DNA from: Hydnum rufescens UP504
Lineage: Eukaryota; Basidiomycota; Agaricomycetes; Cantharellales; Hydnaceae
Assembly (NCBI GenBank): GCA_014904985.1
Contig: MU128982.1
Location: 62,001 to 126,000, forward strand
Direction: 5' to 3'
DNA: 64,000 nt
Positions 1-10,703 of this stretch are shown here, piece by piece. Positions within the stretch are counted from its first letter, which is position 1, and each line of letters opens with the position of its first letter. Below the pieces are notes generated by a model that did not search any database, was not told the DNA's origin, and saw only the letters and a program-made list of their open reading frames with translations. The translations under genes and the position numbers were made by a program.

Positions 1-1385
1 TAGGTAATGTGACCAGCTCTTGTTTTCTTGAGCCCCATGGGATGGCACTGCCATTGATTAGAAATGCATATCCAGGGGTCACATGTCAGTGGCTCTGCAT
101 GGCTCTATTGGCATCCGTGAAGCTGAGTAGATCATGATGTTCAGTACCATACACTAGATTAACATCTTTCGTACCTGCCAAATATCAGATGATTTGTTTG
201 GTGGCCTCCCAGTGTACTGGTCCTGGGTTGTCAAGGAATTGAGATAAAGTTGAAACAGCAAAGGTAATATTGGGGCAGGTGGCTACTGATGCATACATAA
301 GGCTGCCAATAGCCTCGCAATATGGAGTCCATTTCATTTGGGTGACATCCATAAGAATGGTTGGGCAGTCTGCCTGCAAGTACATGGCTCCAGGCTCCAT
401 CGGTGTAGTAACGGGCTTCACATCATTCAGGGAGAATTGTCCGATGATAGATTTGATGTAAGAAGTCTGTGAGAGTCGAATAACTCGGGATTTGCAATCT
501 CGCTTGACCTTAATTCCAAGTAGCCAGTGTAGTGGCCCAAGATTGGTAATAGAGTACTTAGCATTTATTTTCTCCTTATACACATCAAGTAACCTTCTCA
601 ATGGACCCATAAATGTGCAATCATCGACATGGATTGCCAGTATAAGTGGCTGTCCCTCTTCCTCAGTATGAAAAACACTGGGATTGGCTTGGCTCATGCT
701 GAATCCAAGATCAGTAAGGGCCCACGAGAGTGAATTGTACCAGTGTCAGCCAGCTTGTTTAAGACCATAAAGGGTCTTCTGTAATCACAGGATCATATTC
801 ATACCCCGAGGTTTGTAACTGGGGGGGAATTGCATGTAAATTTCCTCGTTGGGGTCCAATTCGCCATTTAGATAGGCACTGTTGAAATTGAATGAGTTGA
901 TCTCCCAGTCCTTTTCAGCTGCGATTGCAATGATCATCTGAAAACTTGCCATTCAGGCTATGGGAGAATAGGTTTCATAATAGTCAACACCGTAAATTTG
1001 AGTGAAACTGTGAGCAACGAGATGTGCCTTGTATTTTAAAAATACTACCATCAGCCTTGTGCTTGATCTTAAAGACCAATTTGCAGTCAATGATGTTTTT
1101 ACCTTGGGTCTCGGCACTTCTTCGTATGTTCCAGTGTCCTCAACAGTTTTGAGCTCGGTATTGATAGCCTTCTCCCACTCTGGCCAATTGGTCCTTGATT
1201 TTGCCTCTTCCAGTGATCCAGGGTTGCCATCCAGGTCCTGTAGTGCAACGTTATTGAATTCCATATAATACATGGCATCATTAACAAAATAATTTGCATC
1301 GTCAGTGTTTCTGGATGTGGGATTGCTCCCCCTGATGCCAGGGATTTGGCAGTGTAAGCAGGAATCTCCTAAGGGACTATGCCAC
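1..1385 (-). pseudogene. Copia reverse transcriptase / RNase H region, broken
   Basis: Read on the minus strand this is the copia RT: a start resembling NWPEWEKAINTEL (about 1.2 kb), the FNSAYLNGELDPNEEIY stretch, LYGLKQAG, the catalytic segment AIHVDDCTFMG (HVDD in place of the usual YVDD) near 610-640, and then an RNase H-like end (FTDANRAMQSH, GYAFLINGSAIPWGSRKQE) between 185 and 1. In-frame stops interrupt it near 950, before and after LYGLKQAG, and in the RNase H part. The catalytic YVDD tyrosine is histidine. It would copy element RNA into cDNA if intact; here it is a relic. Confidence 0.85.
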
Positions 1386-2483
1386 AGTCCAAGATTGTTG
1401 AATCAAGGACGAAAGGAGAGGGCCACGGAGTCAATCCGTAGGTTAAGGTCCGATTGAATGAAAGGCCTTGAGGTTGAGAATTTGTCTTGCTAGGGCGGGC
1501 TTGCTCTAACAATGAATGAATGGATGATTTGATTCAGAAATCACACTGATGGCTCTCCTCTTGAGGGCCTATCCAAAGCGTGAACAATACTAGATATGGT
1601 CTGGAAATCACCCTGGTGCCAACAGCTGTCCTTCAAGACTTTAGAGACTGAGGGTGAGGGGGAAATCAATCAAAATTCGCATCCTCTGCACTTAATATAC
1701 ATCTTGGAATAATGCCATGGTAACCGGCAGAAAGGTGGGGTTAAGGAGAAAATGATGAAAAAGAGATTGAGTCAAAGGCTTCAAAACTGAAGGAGATATT
1801 CAATTAACAAGTCAGAATGGGGAATATGGCTTAACCAAGGTATCCCTCCTCTCCTACTGAACAGAATCCCTTGGGGAAAGGTGGAACTGGTCGCCCTAGA
1901 CGTACCCTCCATCGGACATAGGGTGCCGGAACCATAATTGCCTTTAATAATCAGAAAAGCGGAGGTAAAAGTGAAATGAGACATGGGGAGACTAAATTGC
2001 AGAAAGCCGAGTTCTAATCCGCTCGTTTTGCCCTTGGTACCATTCGATGCGGATTTTCAGCGTCTTTCCAGGGGTGGTTGTTACTAACGAATCGGATCAA
2101 AACTGGTGGAGATATTCGCGAAATACTGAAGGATAGTGTGGAGCATGAAGTAAAATCGACCTGGAGGGTGCAATTCGCATCCGATAAACGCGTATGTGGT
2201 ACCGTTGGATAGGTATTGATCATAGCTTTCCGGGAGCCATCTTGCCGAGTCGATCCGATCAAAAATGAGGGAGATATTCGCGAAATACTCCTTGAGAGTA
2301 TGGGAATAGCCCCTATTTAACATGTGACTAATCTGCGAGTTGGATCCAAAGGATTAGGCAATCTTGATTATATAATTGGGACTCGTATATCCTCGCTGAG
2401 GCAATGAGCAATGCACAATGGATTGGGTACCAAACAAACAGGGCAAGTTGAATTGCCTGAGCCACAGTTGGCTGGGCTTGAAG
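1386..2483. other. Unassigned stretch within the copia remnant, with a direct repeat
   Basis: No gene recognised. It lies between the copia linker (beyond the Tc1 insertion) and the RT start, and is longer than the copia linker usually is, so another insertion is likely. A direct repeat is visible: 2091-2127 and 2251-2289 share the core GAGATATTCGCGAAATACT preceded by GATCAAAA. CpG content is ordinary here. Confidence 0.4.
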
Positions 2484-2485
2484 TA

Positions 2486-2694
2486 CAGTGACCCACAAAA
2501 CTGTTGCAATGTTTGCCACTTTTGACCTTCTTTGGTTATTCCTCCCCAGTCAGGCCTTCAAAAAATTTGGAAAAATATGTCCAAGATATGTATGCTTCTT
2601 GTCTACATATGTGCCAATTTCATGGCAATCCATTAACATTTGACAGAGATATGCCTTCAACAAGTCACCTATGTCATTGCAACAGTTTTGTGGC
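2486..2694. repeat. Left terminal inverted repeat of the Tc1/mariner element
   Basis: It pairs with 3879-4087. The outer 20 bp (2492-2511) read CCCACAAAACTGTTGCAATG. The inner edge (2675-2694) carries the same motif in inverted orientation, with one mismatch. Each terminal repeat is therefore itself bounded by a pair of inverted motifs, presumably transposase binding sites (inference). Confidence 0.85.
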
Positions 2695-2831
2695 TGACCT
2701 TTCAGATCAGAGAAACATGACATTACTGTCATGTGACATTGTTTATACCCAAAGGTACAAACACAGCCAAATAAATAAACATCGGAAAAGCATAATACCA
2801 GCAGTCCAAGCTATATGCCCCCCAATCAACC

Positions 2832-3855
2832 ATGCGTGCTTTATCAAATGCACAACTTGACAATGTCCTTCATCTCATTGACTCCAAGCACTCTGCCCAC
2901 AAAATCTCCTCCATTACTGGTCTCCACACTTCTACTATCACCCGTGTCTGGTCCAAACATCGCCCCCATGTTTCCAAGTCCTCTGGTGGTCGTCCATCAA
3001 AGCTTTCCCCCACTGATGTCCGCCATGCCATCCGTCTTATCCACACTGGGAAGGCTACCACTGCCACCCAAGTTGCCCATTCCCTCCAATCCATCACCAA
3101 CCAGTCACTCTCCAATGAAAACAGTCCGCCGCCATCTGAAGAGTGCTGGTTTAAAGGCTGTGGTGAAGAAGAAACGTCCCCTGCTCTCCCAGCGCCACAA
3201 GCGTGAGAGACTGGACTTTGCCCTAAGCCATAAGGACTGGACTGTGGATGACTGGAAGCATGTTGTGTGGTCTGATGAGACCAAAATTAATCGCCTGGGC
3301 TCTGATGGGCGAAAATGGGTGTGGAAAAAGGCTGGGGAGGGCCTCTCTGATCGTCTGGTGGAAGGGACTCTGAAGTTTGGTGGTGGTTCCTTGATGATGT
3401 GGGGGTGTATGACATGGGAGGGGCCTGGATATGCATGCAAGATTGATGGCAAGATGGATGCCAACCTCTACTGCCAAATTCTGGAGGATGAACTCCAAGG
3501 ATCCCTTGAATTTTACAACAAATCACCTGGCGATGTGGTTTTCCAGCAGGACAATGACCCCAAACACACCAGCAAAATGGCCCAAGCCTGGTTCAAAGAC
3601 CATGGTTTCAATGTCATGAAGTGGCCTGCCCAGTCCCCAGACCTCAATCCAATTGAACACCTCTGGCATCACATCAAAACAAAGCTTGGAGGATATGAAG
3701 AACCCCCCAAAGGCATCCATGAGCTATGGGAGCGAGTAGAGGCAGAGTGGGAGAAGATTGAAGCAGGGGTGTGTCAAAATTTGATAGAAAGTATGCCTAG
3801 GAGGGTGGAAGCAGTGTGGAAGGCAAAGGGGGGTACACAAAATACTGAACTGTAA
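2832..3855 (+). pseudogene. Tc1/mariner transposase, one frameshift
   Basis: A DDE transposase would cut and paste the element. The N-terminal half (2832 to about 3117) reads as a helix-turn-helix DNA-binding region (LSNAQLDNVLHLIDSKHSAH, then KISSITGLHTSTITRVW). The second half continues in another frame from about 3118 to the stop at 3853-3855. The catalytic triad is seen as WSDET, QQDNDPKH and SPDLNPIEHLW with 34 residues between the second D and the E, i.e. DD34E. The frame change sits at an A4 run (3118-3121): removing one A would join the halves, so it is either a true inactivating insertion or a sequencing error. Length after joining would be about 340 residues, normal for the family. 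Confidence 0.9.
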
Positions 3856-3878
3856 TGATTTGTGTCACAATTTCATGT

Positions 3879-4087
3879 GCCACAAAACCGTTGCAATGAT
3901 ATAGGTGGCTTGTTAAGGGCATATCTCTGTCAAATATTGATGGATTGCTGTGAAATTTGGCACATGTGTAGCCAAGAAGCATATACATCTTGAACATATT
4001 TTTTCAAATTTTTTAAATGGCTGGTTGGGAGGTATAAACAAAGAGAGTCAAAAGTGGCAAACATTGCAACGGTTTTGTGGGTCACTG
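3879..4087. repeat. Right terminal inverted repeat of the Tc1/mariner element
   Basis: Reverse complement of 2486-2694 with scattered differences. The outer motif is at 4062-4081 and the inner inverted copy at 3879-3898 (GCCACAAAACCGTTGCAATG). Confidence 0.85.
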
Positions 4088-4853
4088 TAACTACAATTTG
4101 AGGTAGTCTGTTGAAGACTTGGAGATGGACAAATAAATGTCTCGTGTACAAGGTGGAGGAAAGAGAAATAAAGTGGGTCTTGGAGAATTGAAATCCACGT
4201 CATATGGCAATCAAAGGAATGGTAGGTATTTGAAGGATTGGAATTGAATAATTTGGATTCGTTTGAGGAGGTAGTTGGGTCCTGAAGCAGAATATACATA
4301 GTAGGGTTTTATCCCTCCAACAGTGGTCGGGTTTTGAATGCAGATAGCTGTGTACTGTACCTTTGCCCTGCTCAAGGTGTTGTACATACTGGGAGGGTTT
4401 GTGGGCATGAGTGGATCACCATTCAGGTTGAATAGTCCGAACCGGGTTTGGTGCCGAAGGTATTTCAAGGAGCCGGGGTGCTTGGACAGGCATGGTTGGC
4501 CCATCTTCTGTATGATCCCCATCATCTGACTCGGTTGAGTCAGCATGGGGTGGTGGTGTAGCAGATGGAGCTGGCAGCAGGGTTTTGGTGACTACTGGGT
4601 GTGGCTGAGCACCAGTGCTTGGTTTATTGAAGGGAATTTCAATCATTGGTGCAATAAACTTGATGTTTCATTCAACTGAGATCTTGTTCTGCCCTTTCCA
4701 ATAAATCCTGTGAGCATGCGGGCTATCATTATCATAGCCTACCCAAAACCCTTCATTTGTGTGTTCATCCAATTTTGACCCAGAGTCATTGTGGACCCAG
4801 ACTTGCTGGCCCCAAATAGGGACATTTTCCAGGCTCAGTTTCTCTTTCGTAAG

Positions 4854-5705
4854 TCATTTGAAAGGAGTCATGTGGCCGAGGACCTGAGTGGAAGTATGAT
4901 TTTTGAGCCATATGGCCCAATTCACTGCTTCACCCCAGAGGCTTTTCGGCATCTGGGATTGATGTAGCATGGCCTGAGTTTGTTCAAGAATCCTCTGATT
5001 CAGGGACTTGGCAACACCATTGTGTTGTGGCATATCATGTGTAGTTAAATGCCGTTTGGTCCCCTGAGTATGCAGGAACTCCATGAATGCCGAACTTGTG
5101 TGTTTGCCACCTTGGTCTGAGTGCAGCCATTTGATTTGGACACCATGCTGGGTCTTTGCCCATGCTGCATAGTCCTTATAAGCACTGAAGGCTTTGTCCT
5201 TTGTGTGTATGACCTGAATCTTTGAATATCGGGTGGCATCATCTGTAAATGTGACATAATATGAATGCCCACCCAATGAATTAATCAGCAATGGTCCCCA
5301 AACATCTGTATGAATTTCATTGCTGAAAGAAGATGCAAGTGGTGCCACCCATTCCTTCCGAATGACTTTCCTTGTGGCCTTCCTGTATTCACATGAATCA
5401 CAAGTGAATTCATTTAGGTCATCAATGAGTTTGATGCCTTGAATGACATTATTTTTAATGAGGGAACAGATTGTGTCAATGGAAATATGGCCCAGTTGTT
5501 TATGGAGTTCAGAGAGTTTTATAGTTTTGGTCATGGCCCCAGCTGCCATACTGGCATCCTCGACTTTGTATAGACCATTTCCACTGACTGGGATTTTGCC
5601 AATGATGGCACCCTTGGAATTCTTGATCCTACACATGTTTTCATCGAATAGAACCTTGTGGCGCACCTTTGTAATATGATTGATTGAGACAACTGTAAGT
5701 CCCAT
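4854..5705 (-). pseudogene. Copia GAG-pre-integrase and integrase core, fragment
   Basis: The minus-strand frame of 283 residues starts in the tail of the protease region. It has the GAG-pre-integrase signature (LHKQLGHIS, then CDSCEYRKA, an HHCC zinc-finger-like arrangement), followed by the rve integrase core with HTDVWGPL, TFTDDATRYS, a second catalytic segment LHSDQGGKH, and HNGVAKSLNQRILE in place of the usual GxAERxNR-type glutamate segment. Integrase would insert the cDNA into the host chromosome. The open frame is continuous, but the polyprotein up- and downstream is broken, so it cannot work as part of an element. Confidence 0.88.
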
Positions 5706-5960
5706 TTTGGGGCATGCAGAGCATCATGTTGAATAACCAGGGTGAATTTTCCGGCATTTGGGACTTGTATCTTTAAATCGCCAGTACCGACAGCATAGAA
5801 AATCTGTTTGTTGGCTGCCGTGATTGGTCAAGGATCAATAGAACAGTAGTTGAGAAACAACTCTTTGTAAGGTGACATGTGTCTTGTTGCCCCTGAATTG
5901 TATAGTTCAGCATAAGCAAGGGAATTTGGTCAATTGTTTGGCATGGCCCCAATGCCTGTG
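5706..5960 (-). pseudogene. Copia aspartic protease remnant with mutated active site
   Basis: The minus strand reads a Gag-protease junction followed by LYNSGATRHMSPYKELF. This is the copia protease active-site region, where the family has DSG; here the catalytic aspartate codon (5897-5899) is asparagine. An in-frame TGA (5828-5830) follows about 22 residues later, and a frame change is needed to enter the integrase frame at about 5705. Three independent lesions show the polyprotein could not be processed. Confidence 0.75.
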
Positions 5961-5970
5961 AATGCCCCCT

Positions 5971-6090
5971 GGCCTTGTCTCTTCTCCACAGTATGTTCTA
6001 TTGTGGATGACCTTCCAGCCTTGTCTCTTCTCCACATTGTATTCTATCACAGATGCTCAGCCTTGTCTCTTTTCTGTGTTGTTGTAATAA
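5971..6090. repeat. Minisatellite cluster 1, unit about 42-46 bp
   Basis: Three imperfect units share the core CAGCCTTGTCTCTTCTCCA and a tail resembling TTGTATTCTATTGCAGATG. The core CCTTGTCTC starts at 5973, 6019 and 6061 (spacings 46 and 42). The same unit recurs at 6664-6790. Unit length is not a multiple of three, so it is not a protein repeat. Confidence 0.8.
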
Positions 6091-6661
6091 CGTGGCTCTC
6101 GACTTTGAGGAGCTGCAGTATTCATTGTCATTAGATGAGGTGGATTCAACATATCTGTGAATAGAAGAGAAGGGATAATCCAACCATTCTAAGCACTGGC
6201 TTCGAACGGGAGGGCCACAAACGAAGCTAGGCACTGGCTTCACTTCAGGCATGGGGGAAATGAGAGGAGAGGAGGGGATTAGGAAGGGGAGGTGGTAGTA
6301 ACTGGCCAAGGGGCTCAGTTACTATCTAAGGATGAAGAGGCAGGTTAGTTAAGATCCTAGAAGATGGCACTCACTTAGTAGAGTTGCACTTGTACGCAAC
6401 TCTCCTTATCTGTCTCTGCCCCATGCTCTATGGCAACAGATTGCATGTCTTGATGCATTAGAGATGTTATGTGACTTGGTCACAGGGTTGTGGCATGGCT
6501 GCATCAGTTTCATGGTTCAAGCATGAGCTACAAGGTCCAGGCAAAAAGGTAATTTGATTCTGCTGCTGCAGGGACTTAGAATCCTCAGCGGCCATGCTCT
6601 TATGTAATATACATGGAGTACAGATGGTAGATAATGTAATGCAATATTACAGTTGTGAAGA
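6091..6661. other. No gene seen
   Basis: Spacer between the two minisatellite clusters. No protein similarity recognised on either strand; CpG is already becoming rare. Confidence 0.5.
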
Positions 6662-6790
6662 TGTCCTTGTCTCTTCACCATGGTGTTTTCCATTGCAGAT
6701 GCCCCCCAGCCTTGTCTCTTTTTGATGTTGTATTCTATTGCAGATGTCCTCCATTGTGGGTGCCCCCCTAGCCTTGTCTCTCATCCACAC
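6662..6790. repeat. Minisatellite cluster 2, same unit as 5971-6090
   Basis: The core CCTTGTCTC occurs at 6664, 6710 and 6772 (spacings 46 and 62, the last containing a degenerate partial unit). About 570 bp separates it from cluster 1. Confidence 0.8.
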
Positions 6791-8189
6791 TGGGCAGGAA
6801 TCAGTGGACAGCACTTCTACAAAGAACAAGCTTAGGTCTTCACAAATAGCTAGCTATAGTCTATATCATCTACATGAGGATTCTACTTTGAAAGCTTCAT
6901 GAACTAGGGCGAGGAATTAAGTGAGAAGGGACAGGCATCCTACACTAGCCAATTGAGGTGATTTCTAGTGCCATCTGAGTCCATGGTGTAGACAGGGATT
7001 TGGAATATGGCAGGGGCTGGACCAGGGGGGGATTGAGCATGGCTATAACTGGAGGAATGAGCTGTGTTGGTGTTGGTCCCCTCAACTCAACTGAGAATTC
7101 CCCACCCAGTCTTGTGGGCACTGTGGTATCACTGCTGATTCATAATTAGAAGATGTATTTTTTGAATTTCTCCATCAGCTTTGATTGGATTTGCATGAAA
7201 TAACCATGCCTAGAAAGGTATTAAAAATGGCTATCCAGTGGTACCAAGGGCATCATGAACAAGGAAGAACTCAGTGTTCTGTATATGAATGTCCCCCATG
7301 TCTCAGGAGAACATCATCCCCCCTTTCAATTTTCAAATATCAAATATTGTCTGGTAGCCTGATATCTGAAAGAGAGGACATCCAGGATGACTTATTCCAC
7401 CATTCCTCAAGGGAATCTTTCCACAGGGGAAGGAGAAATGCCTGTTTTATGCCTTGTTCTCTCCTCAGACTTGTAAATTGAATATCTCTGTCAGTTTTGA
7501 AGCTTTTGACTTCATTTATTTTTCCACACATTTACACTATCCCCCTGCTTCCATCAGGTATTTCATCTCATATCCAGGTTGTATATTAAGCAAACTGTGT
7601 TGAAAATTCCATTGTCTTCCCCCTCCCCAGTTTGAAGCACTGAAGTATTGCTGCTGGATTTCTGGGAAGTTCCTACTGCACTTTGTCTAAGGCCACAAGA
7701 CTAGAACCTTGGGGTGTGGTATTTGTGACACATTTCCCCCTTTATTCATCTGCTTGGGCAACTACTGCTTACAGTGGATTGTCTTCTATCCAAAAGATCC
7801 TCCTACACTTGGACCTGACCATTAAAATCATTTTGGTGGCCCCCACTCTTCATTCTTGATTCCATATCATGGACTGTAGCAGAGATCCCCCTTTTTCTCT
7901 TGCTTACAACAGACACTATTTCCCCTCAGCAGGTGCAGGGAAAAGGGGGAGAAGATGGGCAGTAGTGAAGTGAAAAATTATCAGATGGATGCACAAAGGG
8001 ATCAACCAGAAAGAGGAGATCAAGACACATCCAACAAGCCTAAAAATACTGAAATCTGCCCATATTTGAGCCCAGGGGAGTCCATTCATTCAAGTTGTCC
8101 TGGAAGGATGACAGCCACCATCAGTAGCCCAAGCCAACAGGGGAAAAAAAAAGGGATATCACTGGGGATGTACCCCAAAGGAAATAAAA
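6791..8189. other. No gene seen; CpG-erased DNA
   Basis: Only short open frames without recognisable domains. Beyond about 6,904 CpG is essentially absent while CpA, TpG and CC/GG remain frequent. Pyrimidine-rich runs (CCCCC) are common. Probably decayed repeats. Confidence 0.6.
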
Positions 8190-8545
8190 GACACTCCTGC
8201 AAAATGAAAAGCCACTACACAAGGTGTAGCCTGGCATTCTGCTCAAAGTGTGGATAAGACTGCAAAAAAGAGAGAGAAAGGAAGAGTGAAACCACAGGGG
8301 ACCCCATAGAATAAAAGACCCCCACTGAATGGAAAGCCATGACACTAAGTGTAGCCTGACATTCAGCTTGAATCCTTGAAGTGGAGAGGAAGGTGGCCAG
8401 AAAAAAGAAAGAAATCAAGGGGAATGAAACCAAGAACAAGTGAGGGGTACCCCCAGAGAAGACAAAGCCCACTCCTGCTGAATAGAAAGCCACAACACTA
8501 GGTGTAGCCCAACATTCTACTTGAAGTGGGGTGAGTGTTGAAAAA
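8190..8545. repeat. Imperfect tandem repeat, unit about 123-153 bp, three copies
   Basis: Three copies of an AAAGCCAcnACACtagGTGTAGCC core followed by an ATTCTGCTTGAA-like tail start near 8209, 8332 and 8485. A purine-rich stretch and a GGGGTACCCC-like segment lie between units. No coding function is apparent. Confidence 0.65.
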
Positions 8546-9142
8546 CACCAGCAATTGCCAGCATTCACTAAGTGCCCAAGTCCTGGGTAGAACCAAGCCA
8601 CAAACATTATATACTGCTGTAATATGGCTACATATGCTTTTATCCTCTGTCCCCCTACCTATTTTGGTATGGGGTAATGTGCCAAAAGTGGCTTAATTCA
8701 TTTCCCTTGAAGTATTGAATTGATGAGTACTGCCAAAAGATAACACCTTGGCAGATGACTCTGAAACTTAGGATGTGACTAGGGACTATTTAGGTGAAAC
8801 CATATCAAAATTCCAGCCAAATCTGTCCTGTAGTTATTGAGATATGAAGTAAACATGTTTTGACATTGGAAATGGATTTGCTTCCCCTACAGACCAGGTA
8901 AAAACTTGAAAATTTGCATATGACAGGGCACTATGGTGAATAAATCATGTCCTGAATATCAGCTTATTCTGATCACTTTTAGGCATTCAACTGCCTTGGC
9001 AAGCAACAAGGGAACAACAACCTACCATGAATGTGAACCACTCCATATCAGACCTAAACTAGGTGGGATAGACTTAAATTATTGCAACAATGACTATATC
9101 CAAGAATGGAATGAATTGGATATGTGGAAGTGGCTGAACTTA
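8546..9142. other. No gene seen; CpG-erased DNA
   Basis: No similarity recognised on either strand. I saw no CpG in this stretch. Confidence 0.55.
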
Positions 9143-9710
9143 TGGTTGCTGAAGTCAGGTTACAAACCCTGGAGACCTGAGTTCAAACCTGAACCTGACC
9201 TGTGGTCAGGTTCAGGTTTTGGGCCCCATGTTTTGAGGTTCAGGTGTTTAACCCAGGTTCAAACCTGAAATCATGAGCCCCTTCAGACATGAGAAATATC
9301 TGAGCTAAACACTGATTTTAACCATAATCCAGAATGAGTCATCAATTCTGGCAAGTTCCAGAGTTATGTAAGCAGGTTCCTTGGTGGAGAAATAGGTTAC
9401 TTTGCATGAGGTTTTATGTTTAACTTCAGTTCAAAGTAACCTATTTCTCCACCAGGGAACCTGCTTACATAACTCTGGAACTTGCCAGAATTGATGACTC
9501 ATTCTGGATTATGATTAAAATCAGTGTTCAGCTCAGATATTTCTCATGTCTGAAGGGGCTCATGTTTTCAGGTTTGAACCTGGGTTAAACCTGAACCTGA
9601 CCTGAACCTAACCTAAGATAGGTTTTCTTCAGGTTAGGTTCAGGTTTTGGTTAAGTTCAGGTTTTGCCCAAATGGGGCAAAACCTGACCTGAACTTGACT
9701 TTGGCAACCA
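9143..9710. mobile_element. Fold-back MITE-like element with TA target sites
   Basis: A 568-bp non-coding element with ends TGGTTGC...GCAACCA, flanked by TA at 9141-9142 and 9711-9712. Its middle is a near-perfect hairpin: arms about 9237-9405 and 9432-9599 around a 26-nt loop. The subterminal parts are packed with AGGTTCAGGTT and its complement, as often seen for transposase binding sites in MITEs. No transposase is encoded. A half copy lies at 10,366-10,701. TA flanks suggest mobilisation by a Tc1/mariner-like enzyme, but the terminal sequence differs from that of the element at 2486-4087. Confidence 0.82.
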
Positions 9711-10365
9711 TAGCTGAGCTTGAGGGAGAGGGAGAGGAAGATCAAAAGGGAATTACATAACATGTGGAGCAGAGCAGCCTCTGACATTATGCTGCTAGTG
9801 AAATATGTATATGTGGAGTACACATGCAATATATGAGCCCAACTGGACTCCATTTAGGCACTGTTCCACAGTCCTCCTCTGAAAATAAGACTTTCCTCCC
9901 CAGAGCCTTCCACCCATTCAATTGCCTTGAAAGTGCACACTTGGATCATCCAAATACATCTACAACATCCCTTCAAGTTTCAGAATGATGGGCCTAATAT
10001 CAGAGTTTCCATAATATTTTCAAGTTCCACCAAAATACACCCTCCAGTTGAGACACTACCACAGCTCCAATCACTCTGATTTTTTATAGCTGGCCACCAT
10101 TTGAGGCTCACCCTCAAATTTTCAGCTCATTCCAAGCACTTTTAACATTGGTCACATGAGCAAGATCTCCCCCTCCCCCTGCTTCACTCAGTCATCCAAT
10201 TTCTCTGGACTTGGTTTCCATCTGTAGGAGTCATATGTGACAGTGCATGATTCAAATTTCAAGTCATTCTGTGCACTATTCATTGAGTTATTCAGGAAAC
10301 AGTCTAGATCTATTCAATTTGGGGGTCAGAACTGTAATGATTGGGCCTATGTATAGTCAATGTAA

Positions 10366-10701
10366 ACTTTGCATGAGGTTTTATGTTTAACTTCACTTCA
10401 AAGCAACATATTTCTCCACTAAGGAAATTGCTTACATAGTTCTGGAGCTTGCCAGAACTGGTGACTCATTCCAGATTATGGTTAAAATCAGTGTTCAGCT
10501 CAGACATTTCTCATGTCTGAAGGGGCCCATGATTTCAGGTTTGAACCTTGGTTAAACCTGAACCTAACCTGAACCTAACCTTAGATAGGTTCCATTCAGG
10601 TTAGGTTCAGGTTTGGCCAATTGAGGAGATTCAGGTTTTGGTTAAGTTCAAGTTTTGCCTGAATGAGGCAAAACCTGACCTGAACCTAACTTAGGCAACC
10701 A
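10366..10701. mobile_element. Truncated second copy of the fold-back MITE
   Basis: Matches the loop and right arm of the 9143-9710 element, starting at AACTTTGCATGAGG and ending GGCAACCA followed by TA (10,702-10,703). The left arm is missing, so no hairpin can form. It carries an extra AGGTTCAGG-rich segment at about 10,600-10,640. Confidence 0.8.
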
Positions 10702-10703
10702 TA

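Larger units (their letters stand above)
2486..4087 (+). mobile_element. Tc1/mariner-family DNA transposon with 209-bp terminal inverted repeats
   Basis: The element begins CAGTGACCCACAAAAC and ends with its reverse complement. It is flanked on both sides by TA (2484-2485 and 4088-4089), the Tc1/mariner target duplication. Length is 1,602 bp. The terminal repeats are long (2486-2694 and 3879-4087) and similar along their whole length. Between them is one transposase gene in two frames. CpG content is normal, unlike the block at 6.9-14.1 kb, and the inserted copy has clean ends, so it is younger than the copia element it sits in. Confidence 0.93.
1..5990 (-). mobile_element. Degenerate Ty1/copia LTR retrotransposon, runs off left edge
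   Basis: Copia polyprotein domains appear on the minus strand in the right order: protease near 5.9 kb, integrase 5.7-4.85 kb, a linker with the copia-typical reading VPIWGQQVWVHNDSGS at about 4.85-4.7 kb, then reverse transcriptase and RNase H from about 1.39 kb to the window edge. The frame is broken by several stops and shifts. A Tc1/mariner element (2486-4087) lies inside it, and 1386-2483 matches no copia domain I recognise. No LTR could be identified in the window. The element is dead, and copia-like retrotransposons are common in fungal genomes. Confidence 0.85.

Noticed and set aside
10545..10690. Telomere-like AACCTGAACCTAACC repeats
   Set aside because: The unit is irregular, is part of the MITE subterminal repeats (also at 9.58-9.70 kb), and the DNA continues on both sides.
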